This document shows, piece by piece, positions 16,203-26,119 of a DNA stretch of 64,000 bases. The stretch lies in contig JAEWKT010000046.1 of assembly GCA_023393635.1 (NCBI GenBank), forward strand, positions 23,584 to 87,583, in the 5' to 3' direction. The notes under the pieces are model-generated. The model was not told the origin of the DNA and ran no database searches. It worked only from the letters and a program-made list of their open reading frames with translations. The position numbers were made by a program, and so were the translations under genes. Source of the DNA: Pseudomonadota bacterium. Its GTDB lineage: Bacteria; Pseudomonadota; Gammaproteobacteria; Pseudomonadales; Moraxellaceae. Position 1 is the stretch's first letter. Each line of letters begins with the position of its first letter.

Positions 16203-18395
16203 ATGAATCAGCTTTGCCTTTCTGATTTTAAAATGACGCGTTGTGCATTATCTATTGCCTGTTTTTTTTATGCAGGCATGAGTTATGCAGAAACTGCACC
16301 AATAAACACGCCTATGCCAGTTGCTGATTGCCCAATGCACCAGTCATCAAAACACCATACATGCGAACTTAGTCCTATTGTGGTCACTGCTGCTGCATCA
16401 GCCAGCACGCAAGCTTATTTGGTTGAAGCCAACCCAAAACAGCCGATTCAACCTGTTCCTGCCAGTGATGGCGCAGATTATTTAAAGCATATTGCGGGGT
16501 TCAATGCTATTCGTAATGGCGGCACCAATGGTGATCCTGTATTTCGGGGCATGTTTGGCTCGCGCTTAAAGATTCTTAATAATGGCAGTGAAATGCTGGG
16601 GGCTTGTCCTGCACGCATGGACGCGCCTACCTCTTATATTTCTCCGCAAAACTTTGATGCCATTAGCGTGATTAAAGGGCCACAAAGCGTGTTGTTTGGT
16701 GCTGCGTCTGCTGCCACCGTTAATTTTGTGCGCACGCCGACGCGTTTTGAGCAGGACACCATCACCGCGCAAGGCAGTGTGATGGCAGCCTCTAACCAGC
16801 GCGTCGATACAGATATCGATACCACTATTGGCAATCAGTTAGGATCAATCCGATTAAATGCCAACACCTCAGAAGCCAATGACTATAAAGATGGCAATGG
16901 CAATAAAGTACCTGCCAAATGGCGTAAGTGGAATGCAGACTTAAGTGCAACTTACACGCCAAGCGATGATCGCTGGATAGAGCTGAGTGCGGGTACTGGC
17001 GATGGTGAAGCACGTTATGCTGGCCGAGGAATGGACGGCAGTCAGTTTTTGCGTGAAAGCGTGGGCTTGCGTTTTGAACAAAAAAACCTGTCTTCTGTGG
17101 TGCAAAAGCTAGAGGGACAGCTTAACTATAATCATGCTGATCATATTATGGACAACTATACCTTGCGTGAACCCACGGCAATGGATATGGGCGGACATGG
17201 CCATGGTGCTGGACATGGTTCCATGGGCGGCATGGATGATATGCATGGTTCAGATGATATGAGCATGGGCAATATGGATGCTGCGATGGCCATGCAACTG
17301 GCGCGTAAAACCATTAGCGGACGCCTGGCAGCAACATTCAACTGGCTGGATTATGAGCTAGTGGCTGGGGTTGATGGCAACCAGAATGAACACAAAGGCC
17401 GTATGGGTGGTCAATACACCTTTAAAGATATGGCTTGGGATAAAGACGCTGAATTTAAGCAAATGGGCGTGTTTGCAGAATTGAATAAACCGCTGAGTGA
17501 TACCAGCAAAGTAGCCACTGGCTTACGGGTGGATCAGCATAAGGTACAGTATTTAAAGCATGACGCTGTGACGCAAGCTTATCCAACCCCGTATGGCAAT
17601 ACCCGTCGTGAAACGCTGCCCAGTGGTTTTATTCGTTTAGAAAACAACTGGCCAGAACAAAACTTAAATAGCTATGTAGGTATTGGTCATGTGCAGCGTA
17701 TGCCCGATTACTGGGAGCTGTTTTCTCCAGTACATAGCGGCAGTAGTAGTGCTTTTTTAGGCGTTCAACCTGAGCAAACCACGCAACTGGATTTTGGCTT
17801 AACCCATCAGACAGGCGCATGGACAAACTGGGTGTCTGCCTATGCAGGCAAGGTAAATGACTTTATTTTAATTAGTTACCATCACCACGACGGTCACGAT
17901 GGTATTAGTGCAGGTGCCAAAAATATCGATGCTACTATTGCAGGGGCTGAGGCAGGGGTAAGCTACCAGTTTAATGAACACTTTAATGCTACCAGTAATC
18001 TGGCGTATGCATGGGGGCGCAACGATACAGACAAATCTGCATTACCACAAATTACTCCGCTTGATGCCCGAATTGGCTTAAATTATCAGCAAGATCAATT
18101 TAGCGTGGGCACCTTGCTACGATTGGTTGCCAAGCAAAATCGCGTGGCTTTAAATCAGGGTAATATTGTGGGTTATGATCTGGCTAAAAGTAAGGGTTTT
18201 GGTACCTTTGCAGTCAATGCCGCTTACCAGATTAATTCTGTTGTGAATTTAAGTGCAGGCGTGGATAACCTGTTTGATAAAGCCTACAGTGAGCACCTAA
18301 ATAAGGCAGGTAACAGTGCATTTGGTTATGCCTCAAATGAGATGATTAACGAAATGGGCAGGAATTTCTGGGCGAAATTAAGCTTCAAGTATTAA
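16203..18395 (+). CDS. TonB-dependent copper receptor (OprC/NosA type)
   Basis: This 730-residue outer-membrane receptor is predicted to take up copper. It has a signal peptide (ending near MSYAE), then a region with LSPIVVTAAASAS. The plug has SDGADYLKHIAGFNAIRNGG, FGSRLKILNNG, CPARMDAPTSYISP and VIKGPQSVLFGAASAATVNF, matching the OprC/NosA family. A beta-barrel follows, ending in the typical aromatic FWAKLSFKY. A loop at about 326-363 is extremely rich in Met, His, Gly and Asp (MDMGGHGHGAGHGSM), a likely copper-collecting segment. The start at 16203 (ATG) is preferred to TTG at 16179 because it begins a normal signal peptide. Confidence 0.92.
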   Translation: MNQLCLSDFKMTRCALSIACFFYAGMSYAETAPINTPMPVADCPMHQSSKHHTCELSPIVVTAAASASTQAYLVEANPKQPIQPVPASDGADYLKHIAGFNAIRNGGTNGDPVFRGMFGSRLKILNNGSEMLGACPARMDAPTSYISPQNFDAISVIKGPQSVLFGAASAATVNFVRTPTRFEQDTITAQGSVMAASNQRVDTDIDTTIGNQLGSIRLNANTSEANDYKDGNGNKVPAKWRKWNADLSATYTPSDDRWIELSAGTGDGEARYAGRGMDGSQFLRESVGLRFEQKNLSSVVQKLEGQLNYNHADHIMDNYTLREPTAMDMGGHGHGAGHGSMGGMDDMHGSDDMSMGNMDAAMAMQLARKTISGRLAATFNWLDYELVAGVDGNQNEHKGRMGGQYTFKDMAWDKDAEFKQMGVFAELNKPLSDTSKVATGLRVDQHKVQYLKHDAVTQAYPTPYGNTRRETLPSGFIRLENNWPEQNLNSYVGIGHVQRMPDYWELFSPVHSGSSSAFLGVQPEQTTQLDFGLTHQTGAWTNWVSAYAGKVNDFILISYHHHDGHDGISAGAKNIDATIAGAEAGVSYQFNEHFNATSNLAYAWGRNDTDKSALPQITPLDARIGLNYQQDQFSVGTLLRLVAKQNRVALNQGNIVGYDLAKSKGFGTFAVNAAYQINSVVNLSAGVDNLFDKAYSEHLNKAGNSAFGYASNEMINEMGRNFWAKLSFKY

Positions 18396-18882
18396 TTTAT
18401 TACTTGCCTGCATTGTTTTTTGTTAAAGAACATGTCAGCTAAGTTGTCTATCTAAGTCAACAGCCGCGCGTATTTATCTGTCTGCCTGTTTTTAGCCGAT
18501 CAGATAAATATGGGTGGCAGGGCATGGCTAAGGTATGTTTTATTTTGCATGAAAAACAAACCATTAACTTCTATATCTCCAGTCTGTTTTTAAGCATAAA
18601 AACAGGATTTATTTTGTCAGTGTAAGTCTTAAAAATAATAATTAACCGCAGGCTAAATTTGATGAATAAAGCACTTGTAACCCTGCATAAATACAGGCAA
18701 AATCCGCGTTTTACACGACTGTCCGTTTAAGGCTGTAGCACAGCGTGTTAAGATAGTTGAATGATTCGTTAGTGCTGTGTTGTTTTGCTTGAATCTTCAA
18801 GGCAAAGCCAACATAGTGAAAATATCTTCGCGGCCTAACCATTGGCTACTTTTGTTTTTCTTATCGCCGAGTTAAATTGCCC
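18396..18882. other. Non-coding spacer upstream of speC
   Basis: This 487-bp region has no convincing protein gene or tRNA. It holds an inverted repeat (TATTTATCTG at 18471-18480 and CAGATAAATA at 18501-18510, 20-nt loop) and one short ORF of 22 codons (18662-18730) with a weak AGG site. A long leader for speC is possible. Confidence 0.4.
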
Positions 18883-20052
18883 ATGCGCCTTGAAAACTAT
18901 TGTTCACCCGAAGAATGGACAAAAATTCAGAACTTCTCTAAAGACAAAGAAACGCCATTTCTGGTGGTGGATTTAGAAGTTATTCGTCAAAAGTACCAAG
19001 AGCTAACGACCTGCTTTCCTATTGCTAAAGTGTTTTATGCACTAAAAGCCAATCCAGGCGTGCCAGTGGTGAACTTGCTGCGTGATTTAGGTTCAAATTT
19101 TGATGTGGCGTCTATTTTTGAGTTAAACCGTGTACTGGATTGCGGGGTAGAACCCACTCGTATTTCTTATGGCAATACCATCAAAAAAGCCGCGCATGTG
19201 AAATATGCCTATGATAAAGGTGTGCGTTTATTTGCCACCGACTCTAAAGCGGATTTGCAAAATATTGCTGAACAGGCACCAGGTTCCAAAATTTTTGTGC
19301 GTATTTTGGTAGAAGGCGGTGAAACTGCTGAGTGGCCATTGTCGCGTAAATTTGGTTGCCATCCTGATATGGCCATTGACCTGCTGGTACAAGCCAAAAA
19401 ACTGGGCCTGGAGCCACATGGTATTTCGTTCCACGTGGGCAGCCAGCAAAAAGATATTGCCGTGTGGGATGCCGCCTTATCCAAAGTTAAATATATGTTT
19501 GACTGGATGAAGTTTGAAGAAGACGTTTCCCTCAAAATGATCAATATGGGCGGTGGTTTTCCTGCCAACTATATTTCTGAAGTCAACCCGATTCAAATTT
19601 ATGCTGAAGAAATTTTACGTTACTTGCATGATGACCATGGTGATGACCTGCCAGAAATTATTTTAGAGCCAGGTCGCTCACTAGTTGGTGAGTCAGGTGT
19701 ATTGGTATCAGAAGTAGTGCTGATTTCACGCAAATCACGCACTGACTTAAATCGCTGGGTGTATATTGATGTGGGCTTGTTCCAAGGTTTAATTGAAACC
19801 ATGGGGGAGTCTATTAAATATCCTATTTATACGCCCAAAATGGAAGATAAACCGTCTGAAGGTACTGTGGTGCTGGCTGGTCCTACTTGTGATTCTGCCG
19901 ATATCATGTATGAAAACTCGCATTATCAGTTGCCATTAAATCTGGCCATTGGTGACCGTTTGTATTGGCTCACCACAGGTGCGTATACCAATTCATATTC
20001 ATCGGTTGAATTTAATGGTTTTCCGCCATTAAAGACTTACTATCTGGACTAA
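18883..20052 (+). CDS. speC: Ornithine decarboxylase, fold-type III (SpeC)
   Basis: This PLP enzyme converts ornithine to putrescine, the entry to polyamine synthesis; some relatives also take lysine. The 389-residue protein belongs to the alanine-racemase-like fold III group and is very close to Pseudomonas SpeC. Key features are the PLP lysine Lys55 in FYALKANP, ISYGNTIKKA, PLSRKFGC, GISFHVGSQQ, MINMGGGFPANY, EPGRSLVGESG, and the catalytic Cys336 in GPTCDSADI. ATG at 18883 is used; a TTG two codons earlier is open but less likely. A terminator follows. It is flanked by unrelated genes and seems monocistronic. Confidence 0.95.
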   Translation: MRLENYCSPEEWTKIQNFSKDKETPFLVVDLEVIRQKYQELTTCFPIAKVFYALKANPGVPVVNLLRDLGSNFDVASIFELNRVLDCGVEPTRISYGNTIKKAAHVKYAYDKGVRLFATDSKADLQNIAEQAPGSKIFVRILVEGGETAEWPLSRKFGCHPDMAIDLLVQAKKLGLEPHGISFHVGSQQKDIAVWDAALSKVKYMFDWMKFEEDVSLKMINMGGGFPANYISEVNPIQIYAEEILRYLHDDHGDDLPEIILEPGRSLVGESGVLVSEVVLISRKSRTDLNRWVYIDVGLFQGLIETMGESIKYPIYTPKMEDKPSEGTVVLAGPTCDSADIMYENSHYQLPLNLAIGDRLYWLTTGAYTNSYSSVEFNGFPPLKTYYLD

Positions 20053-20090
20053 GTTTTAGTTAGTGATTTTGATATATGTTGATATAAGGA

Positions 20091-20118
20091 AACCGCGTCG
20101 ATTGATGCGGTTTTTTTT
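20091..20118 (+). terminator. Rho-independent terminator of speC
   Basis: The stem AACCGC/GCGGTT (20091-20096 and 20107-20112) is followed directly by a run of eight T including the stem end, 39 bp after the stop codon. Confidence 0.85.
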
Positions 20119-20227
20119 GGCTAAACCATTTTCTAGCAGCACAAATTATAGAGGCACAATAAATTAAAGTAATTACTCTAAAATATAGCTATAATTTTTT
20201 AATAACGAATAAACAAGGGAATGAGCA

Positions 20228-21922
20228 ATGAGCCAGCATGATTTTGAACATAGCCGTGAAAATAGTGGTGAGTATGATTTTGTGATTATTGGCGGTGGCT
20301 CGGCAGGCTGCGTGCTGGCAGGGCGTTTATCGGAAGATCCCAATGTGTCAGTTTGCTTGCTAGAAGCGGGCGGCAATGGCAACAACTGGATTGTGAATAT
20401 ACCCGCAGCGGCTATTTTAAGTATTTCAACAAAAATCAATAACTGGGCATTTGATACCACACCGCAAGCTGGCTTAAACGGACGCTTGGGTTATCAGCCG
20501 CGCGGCAAAGGCTTGGGTGGTAGTTCTGCTATTAATGCCATGGTCTATATCCGTGGTCATCGGCAGGATTATGATCACTGGGCAGCACTGGGTAATACAG
20601 GCTGGTCTTATGATGAGGTACTGCCTTATTTTAAAAAATCAGAACATAATGAACGGATTAACAATGAATTTCACGGGCAAGATGGCCCATTAAATGTCAG
20701 TGACTTACAAACCGATAATCCCTTGCAGCAAACTTATTTGCAAGCCGCCCGTGAGGTAGGCTATCCATTAAATGATGATTTTAATGGTGCGACGCAAGAA
20801 GGTCTGGGTGTGTATCAGGTCACACAAAAAAATGGTGAGCGCTGGAGTGCAGCCCGCGCCTTTTTATTGCCACATCTTGAGCGTCCAAATTTGCATGTAA
20901 AAACCTTTGCCCATGTGCAGCGCATTATCATTGAAGATGGCCGAGCAGTTGGGGTGGAATTTAAGCAAAAGAAAAATATCTATACCGTGCGTGCCAAACG
21001 CGAGGTGTTGTTGTCAGCAGGGGCATTTCAGTCACCACAAATCTTAATGCTGTCAGGTATTGGCGATCAAACTGAGCTAGAACAGCATGGCATTCAGGTG
21101 CAGCATCATCTGCCAGGCGTCGGCAAAAATCTGCATGATCATCCTGATTTTGTGTTTGGCTATAAAGTAAAGTTAACCCAGGGCACCTTTGGCTTTTCGC
21201 CAAGTGGCTCGTTTGACCTAATACGCCATATTGGCAATTATCGCAAAACCCGCCGTGGTTTAATTAGCACTAATTTTGCCGAATGCGGCGGATTTTTAAA
21301 AACACGTCCTGAGTTGGCTATGCCAAACTTACAGCTGCATTTTGTGGTGGCACTGGTGGACAATCATGGCCGTACCCTGCATGGTGGGCATGGTATTTCT
21401 TGTCATGTGTGTTTAACTAATCCGCGCAGTCGCGGCAGTGTCAAACTCAGTGGCCCGCATATGGATGATCCACTCAAAATTGATATAAATTTTCTGGCTG
21501 ATCCGCAAGATATGGAAGACATGGTTGCAGGGTTTAAAATCACTAAAAAACTCATGGATGCGCAAGCCTTTAAGCCAATTATTAAGCAGGATATTTTTTC
21601 AAGTCAGGTGCAAAGCGATGAAGACATCCGTAAGCTCTTATGCCAGCGTGTGGATACGGTGTATCACCCCGTGGGAAGCTGCAAAATGGGTATAGATGAG
21701 ATGGCGGTGGTTGACCCAGAGCTGAAAGTACATGGTATTGATGGCTTGCGGGTGGTGGATGCGTCTATCATGCCAAGCGTGGTGAATGGCAATACCAATG
21801 CACCAGTGATTATGATTGCCGAAAAAGCAGTCGATATGATCAAACAAACTTATCAGGATACTGCTGCCGCCAGCATGGACAGCATTAATTTAGAAAAAGC
21901 TGAGCCTGCTGTACTTGCCTAG
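20228..21922 (+). CDS. GMC-family FAD alcohol dehydrogenase (AlkJ/BetA-like)
   Basis: This 564-residue FAD oxidoreductase of the glucose-methanol-choline family has the dinucleotide motif GGGSAGCV (22-29) followed by an acidic strand end (LLEAGGNGNNW), GMC signature 1 (PRGKGLGGSSAINAMVYIRG) and signature 2 (GAFQSPQILMLSGIG). The active-site pair is His480 (YHPVGSCKMG) and Asn524 (GNTNAP). It resembles AlkJ, the membrane-associated dehydrogenase of medium-chain alcohols, including an AlkJ-like VYQVTQKNGERWSAARAFL. Choline dehydrogenase is the alternative, but no betB or betI lies nearby. Together with Acr1 this hints at long-chain alcohol metabolism, which is an inference. Confidence 0.85.
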   Translation: MSQHDFEHSRENSGEYDFVIIGGGSAGCVLAGRLSEDPNVSVCLLEAGGNGNNWIVNIPAAAILSISTKINNWAFDTTPQAGLNGRLGYQPRGKGLGGSSAINAMVYIRGHRQDYDHWAALGNTGWSYDEVLPYFKKSEHNERINNEFHGQDGPLNVSDLQTDNPLQQTYLQAAREVGYPLNDDFNGATQEGLGVYQVTQKNGERWSAARAFLLPHLERPNLHVKTFAHVQRIIIEDGRAVGVEFKQKKNIYTVRAKREVLLSAGAFQSPQILMLSGIGDQTELEQHGIQVQHHLPGVGKNLHDHPDFVFGYKVKLTQGTFGFSPSGSFDLIRHIGNYRKTRRGLISTNFAECGGFLKTRPELAMPNLQLHFVVALVDNHGRTLHGGHGISCHVCLTNPRSRGSVKLSGPHMDDPLKIDINFLADPQDMEDMVAGFKITKKLMDAQAFKPIIKQDIFSSQVQSDEDIRKLLCQRVDTVYHPVGSCKMGIDEMAVVDPELKVHGIDGLRVVDASIMPSVVNGNTNAPVIMIAEKAVDMIKQTYQDTAAASMDSINLEKAEPAVLA

Positions 21923-21968
21923 TATCTAAAATAACTCGTTTAATAAACGGATTAAACCGCTCGCAGCC

Positions 21969-23411
21969 TTATACTAAAAATAAGGTTGCTAGCCCTAAAA
22001 AGATAAAGAATCCACCAGAGTCGGTCAGTGCGGTAATCAGCACAGAACTACCCAAGGCTGGGTCTTTGCCAAAGCGCATGCGTAGCATGGGAATTAATAC
22101 CCCTGCGGTGGCAGCCAGTAATAAGTTTAAAATCATCGCAGTGACCATCACCAGGCCCAAGGCGGTGCTACCATACAGCCACCACGTCATCAACCCAAGC
22201 AAGCTGCCCCAGAACACGCCATTAATTAAGGCCACTTCTACTTCTTTACGCAATAAACGATATACGGCCGAGGCTTTCACCTTACCCATGGCAATGGCAC
22301 GTACAATCATGGTGATGGTCTGGTTACCTGAATTACCACCCATGCCTGCCACAATAGGCATTAAGGTGGCCAGCGCCACTAACTGCGCAATGGTATGTTC
22401 AAAGGCACCAATCACCCGTGAGGCAAAAATAGCAGTACACATATTAATGGCAAGCCAGCCCCAGCGGTTTTTCACCGAACGCCAAACGGAAGCAAATATA
22501 TCCTCTTCTTCTCTTAAACCTGCCTGACTTAATATATCGCGCTCGTCTTCTTCACGCACATAATCGACAATATCAACCACAGTAAGTCGGCCAATCACGC
22601 GTTTGTCATGATCCATCACAGGTGCTGAAAATAAGTCATAACGCTCAAATGCGCGCGCTGCCATGTCCGCATCATCGTCAGGCTTAAAACAAATCTCGTC
22701 TTTCATCATAATGTCAGCCACAGGGGTATCGGGCTGATTAATCAGTAAGGTTTCCAAGGTAAGCTGACCAAGTAACTGATTATCACGATCTACCACAAAA
22801 ATTTTATCGGTATGTTCAGGCAGGGCATCAAAGCGGCGTAAATAACGTAATACCACACGCACATCCACATCGTTGCGTACGGTGACCATGTCAAAGTTCA
22901 TTAAGGCACCCACGGTATTTTCGGGGTATGACATGGCCGCATGCACTTGCGCCAGTTCTTCTGGATCAAGGGTTGAAAAAACGTCGTTGAGTACATCCTG
23001 GGGCAGGTCGGGTGCCAAATCCGCCAGTTCGTCCATGTCCAGACTAATCGCGGCGGCTTTAATTTCTGCACTATCCATGGCCTCAAGCAGCGATTCACGC
23101 ACTGCATCTGACACTTCCAGTAAGATTTCACCGTCTTTTTCTTTAGACTGCACCAATTGCCAGATAATCAAACGATCATCTAAGGGCAGGTTTTCTAAAA
23201 TATAAGCAATGTCGGCAGCATGCAGTTCAGCCAGACTTTGCTGGAGTTTAGTGAGGTTTTGCTGCTGCACCAGTTGGCCAATTTGTCGTTGTTTTGGGGT
23301 TTCTTGTCGCTTGGCCAGATCATCAACCAAATGTTGGCGCTTCAATAAAAACTGAATATGGCGCTGTAAGGTTTGCAGGTTTTCATGCTGCTGATCTGGT
23401 TGATTTGACAT
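21969..23411 (-). CDS. mgtE: Magnesium transporter MgtE
   Basis: MgtE is a magnesium-gated channel for Mg2+ uptake in the inner membrane. The 480-residue protein has the usual order: N-terminal helical domain (about 30-150, with LAELHAADIAYILENLP), two CBS domains (about 160-285, with YPENTVGALMN and LFSAPVMDHDKRVIGRLTVVDIVD), a plug helix, and five C-terminal membrane helices. The pore region has MPIVAGMGGNSGNQTITMIVRA and the closing TALTDSGGFFIFLGLA, whose aspartate corresponds to the pore Mg2+ site. GAGGAAG precedes the ATG. A second, unrelated Mg2+ transporter (CorA) is encoded at 52557. Confidence 0.96.
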   Translation of the reverse strand: MSNQPDQQHENLQTLQRHIQFLLKRQHLVDDLAKRQETPKQRQIGQLVQQQNLTKLQQSLAELHAADIAYILENLPLDDRLIIWQLVQSKEKDGEILLEVSDAVRESLLEAMDSAEIKAAAISLDMDELADLAPDLPQDVLNDVFSTLDPEELAQVHAAMSYPENTVGALMNFDMVTVRNDVDVRVVLRYLRRFDALPEHTDKIFVVDRDNQLLGQLTLETLLINQPDTPVADIMMKDEICFKPDDDADMAARAFERYDLFSAPVMDHDKRVIGRLTVVDIVDYVREEDERDILSQAGLREEEDIFASVWRSVKNRWGWLAINMCTAIFASRVIGAFEHTIAQLVALATLMPIVAGMGGNSGNQTITMIVRAIAMGKVKASAVYRLLRKEVEVALINGVFWGSLLGLMTWWLYGSTALGLVMVTAMILNLLLAATAGVLIPMLRMRFGKDPALGSSVLITALTDSGGFFIFLGLATLFLV

Positions 23412-23734
23412 ACCACTTCCTCAATATCCAGCTTTTATGGCTGTACTACTTTTACCCCACAGGTGCATGTGTTAGAAAAATTTTTGACAAAAAATTCAAA
23501 CAGCCTAGTGTAGCAAGTTAACGCATTAAATCTGTTGAATTTAATTTTGTTTTGTATGGAAATAGCATATCTCAAGCATTGAGCCGTCATTGCGCTTTGG
23601 CTGCATAAAAATTGTACAGATATTAATCGGCAGTCTTATTCATGCTAAAATGAATGGTTTTCAGCTTACTGTTTTCTACAGGACAGCCTGCTTTTTGCCG
23701 TTCCCGCTTTTCGCCGTTAATAGAGCCGCCAGTC
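23412..23734. other. Divergent spacer mgtE/ygiQ
   Basis: This 323-bp region holds the start signals of both flanking genes. A TTGACA hexamer lies at 23484-23489 on the + strand, with only a poor -10 (TAGTGT) 16 bases on. I see no RNA gene, and no recognisable Mg2+-responsive leader on the mgtE side, where the start codon is reached at once. Confidence 0.35.
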
Positions 23735-26119
23735 ATGTCTACTGCTTACACCCACATGGATACTCCCAAAAAATTGTTTGATTATGATAAACATTGGGCC
23801 TCCTGTTTTGAACCTGCGCCATTTTTACCCATGTCGCGCCATGAAATGGATATGCTTGGCTGGGATGCCTGTGACTTTATTTTAGTGTGCGGTGATGCCT
23901 ATGTAGACCATGCGTCGTTTTGCTCAGGCATTATTGGCCGCGTGTTAGAGGCACAAGGCTTTCGGGTGGGAATTATTGCGCAGCCCGACTGGACATCAAG
24001 CGATGCCTTTAAAGTACTGGGCAAACCTGTCTATGCTTACGGGGTAACGGCTGGCAACATGGATTCCATGATTAACCGTTATACCGCAGACCGTAAAATT
24101 CGCTCAGACGATGCTTATTCACCTGGCAATGTGCCCAACAAACGACCAGACCGTGCGGCGATTGTCTATTCGCAGCGTTGCCGTGAAGCCTATCCTGATG
24201 TGCCTATTTTATTGGGTGGTATTGAAGGCAGCTTGCGTCGTATTGCGCATTATGATTATTGGTCAGACAAGGTGCGTCGTTCTATTTTAATGGATGCCAA
24301 AGCCGATCTTTTAATGTATGGCAATGGAGAGCGTTCGATCACTGAAATCATGCACCGTTTGGCCAAAGGCGAAAATATTAAAGACATTACTAATGTTCGC
24401 GGCACGGCATTTATTTTAAATAAAAACAGCAAACAGGCCAAAAAAGACTTTATTGAAGTGGCCAGTAATGATGTGGACAGCATTGGTCGGGTTGATCCCA
24501 TTATTAACCCGTATGTGATGACTGAAGACTTGGAAGGCTGTGACCTTGAGAATACCAAAGGTGGACAGGGCAAGGATGCGGTCAGTCAGTATCAGGGTTT
24601 TATCAAAGAGCCTGTTGCTAATCCGATTGTCCGCGAGGGGACTAAGCTTGATGCCGACACACAAATCGTGCAGTTAAAGCCCGCTAGCAAAGCCATTAAA
24701 CACAAGCTGCCGCCACGTGAACTGTGCGTGATCCGTTTACCTGATTTTGAACAAGTGGCCAATGATCCTGTGCTATATGCGCATGCCAACCGTATTTTGC
24801 ACCTTGAGACCAATCCTGGCAATGCGCGTGCCCTGGTACAGCGTCATGGTGAGCGTGACGTATGGATTAATCCACCGCCTATTCCGTTGTCCACCGAAGA
24901 AATGGACTACGTGTTTGACTTGCCCTATGCCCGTTTGCCGCATCCTGAGTATGGCGATGCGCGCATTCCTGCCTTTGACATGATCAAGTTTTCTGTCAAT
25001 ATCATGCGCGGCTGTTTTGGCGGCTGTACCTTTTGTTCCATTACCGAGCATGAAGGCCGTATTATTCAAAACCGCTCCGAAGAATCTATTTTACGTGAAG
25101 TGGAAAAAATTCGGGACACGGCACCACAATTTACAGGGATTATTTCTGATCTGGGTGGCCCCACTGCCAACATGTACCGCCTAGCCTGTAAAGACCCGCA
25201 AATTGAAAAAAACTGCCGCAAGCCATCCTGTGTGTATCCAGGCGTCTGTGATAACTTGCATACTGACCACGCGCCGTTAATCCAGCTTTACCGCAAAGCA
25301 CGCGAAATTAAAGGGATTAAAAAAATCCTGATTGGTTCTGGCTTGCGTTATGACTTGGCCGTATTAAACCCTGAATATGTGCGTGAGCTGGTGACGCATC
25401 ATGTCGGTGGCTATTTAAAAATTGCGCCTGAGCATACCGAAGAAAATGCCCTGTCCAAAATGATGAAACCAGGTATTGGTACTTATGACCGCTTTAAGCA
25501 AATGTTTGAGCGTTTTAGTAAGGAAGCAGGCAAGGAACAGTATTTAATCCCGTATTTTATTGCCGCGCATCCTGGCACCACCGATGTAGACATGATGAAT
25601 CTTGCCATTTGGCTCAAAAAAAATGGTTTTCGTGCTGATCAGGTACAAACCTTTTATCCATCGCCCATGGCCACCGCCACCACCATGTATCACACCTTAA
25701 AAAATCCGCTTAGGAAAGTATCGCGGCATAGTGAAACGGTGGATATTGTCAAAGGTGAAAAACGCCGCCGTCTGCATAAGGCGTTCCTGCGTTACCATGA
25801 TCCCAACAACTGGCCGTTACTGCGTGAAGCGTTAAAAAGCATGGGCCGTAGTGATTTAATTGGTAATAGCAAGCAGCATTTGATTCCTACTTATCAGCCG
25901 CAAGGGGTTGAGGGTGAGTACAGTTCTGCGCGCAAGAAAAATTCCACAGTGGCTGGGGATTCACAAAAACGCAGTAACGGTGCAGTGCGTACGGGCAACA
26001 ACGGCCAATCCAGACGTCCGCAAAAGGGTCAGATTTTAACTCAGCACACAGGTCTGCCACCGCGTGAGCAAAAAGATCAGGCGCAGGACAAGAAAAAACG
26101 TCCTGCCAAGGTACGATAA
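23735..26119 (+). CDS. YgiQ-family radical SAM protein
   Basis: This is a large (794-residue) radical SAM protein of the YgiQ/UPF0313 family, whose substrate is unknown. An N-terminal cobalamin-binding-like domain begins MLGWDACDFILVCGDAYVDHASF. The radical SAM core has the iron-sulphur motif CFGGCTFC (Cys427, Cys431, Cys434) in MRGCFGGCTFCSITEHEGR. Later landmarks are IISDLGGPTANMY, LKIAPEHTEENALSKMMKPG and YFIAAHPGTTD. The tail (about 730-794) is basic and of low complexity. The start at 23735 is chosen because the 27 residues upstream in frame do not resemble the family. Terminal Lys/Arg runs (DKKKRPAKVR) may contact RNA. Confidence 0.92.
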   Translation: MSTAYTHMDTPKKLFDYDKHWASCFEPAPFLPMSRHEMDMLGWDACDFILVCGDAYVDHASFCSGIIGRVLEAQGFRVGIIAQPDWTSSDAFKVLGKPVYAYGVTAGNMDSMINRYTADRKIRSDDAYSPGNVPNKRPDRAAIVYSQRCREAYPDVPILLGGIEGSLRRIAHYDYWSDKVRRSILMDAKADLLMYGNGERSITEIMHRLAKGENIKDITNVRGTAFILNKNSKQAKKDFIEVASNDVDSIGRVDPIINPYVMTEDLEGCDLENTKGGQGKDAVSQYQGFIKEPVANPIVREGTKLDADTQIVQLKPASKAIKHKLPPRELCVIRLPDFEQVANDPVLYAHANRILHLETNPGNARALVQRHGERDVWINPPPIPLSTEEMDYVFDLPYARLPHPEYGDARIPAFDMIKFSVNIMRGCFGGCTFCSITEHEGRIIQNRSEESILREVEKIRDTAPQFTGIISDLGGPTANMYRLACKDPQIEKNCRKPSCVYPGVCDNLHTDHAPLIQLYRKAREIKGIKKILIGSGLRYDLAVLNPEYVRELVTHHVGGYLKIAPEHTEENALSKMMKPGIGTYDRFKQMFERFSKEAGKEQYLIPYFIAAHPGTTDVDMMNLAIWLKKNGFRADQVQTFYPSPMATATTMYHTLKNPLRKVSRHSETVDIVKGEKRRRLHKAFLRYHDPNNWPLLREALKSMGRSDLIGNSKQHLIPTYQPQGVEGEYSSARKKNSTVAGDSQKRSNGAVRTGNNGQSRRPQKGQILTQHTGLPPREQKDQAQDKKKRPAKVR

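Noticed and set aside
20228..21922. Choline dehydrogenase BetA
   Set aside because: No betB, betI or betT nearby and the sequence pattern is nearer to AlkJ-type alcohol dehydrogenases; left as GMC family.
23484..23511. TTGACA with TAGTGT as a promoter for ygiQ
   Set aside because: The -10 is poor and the site is over 220 bp from the start codon; not strong enough to annotate.
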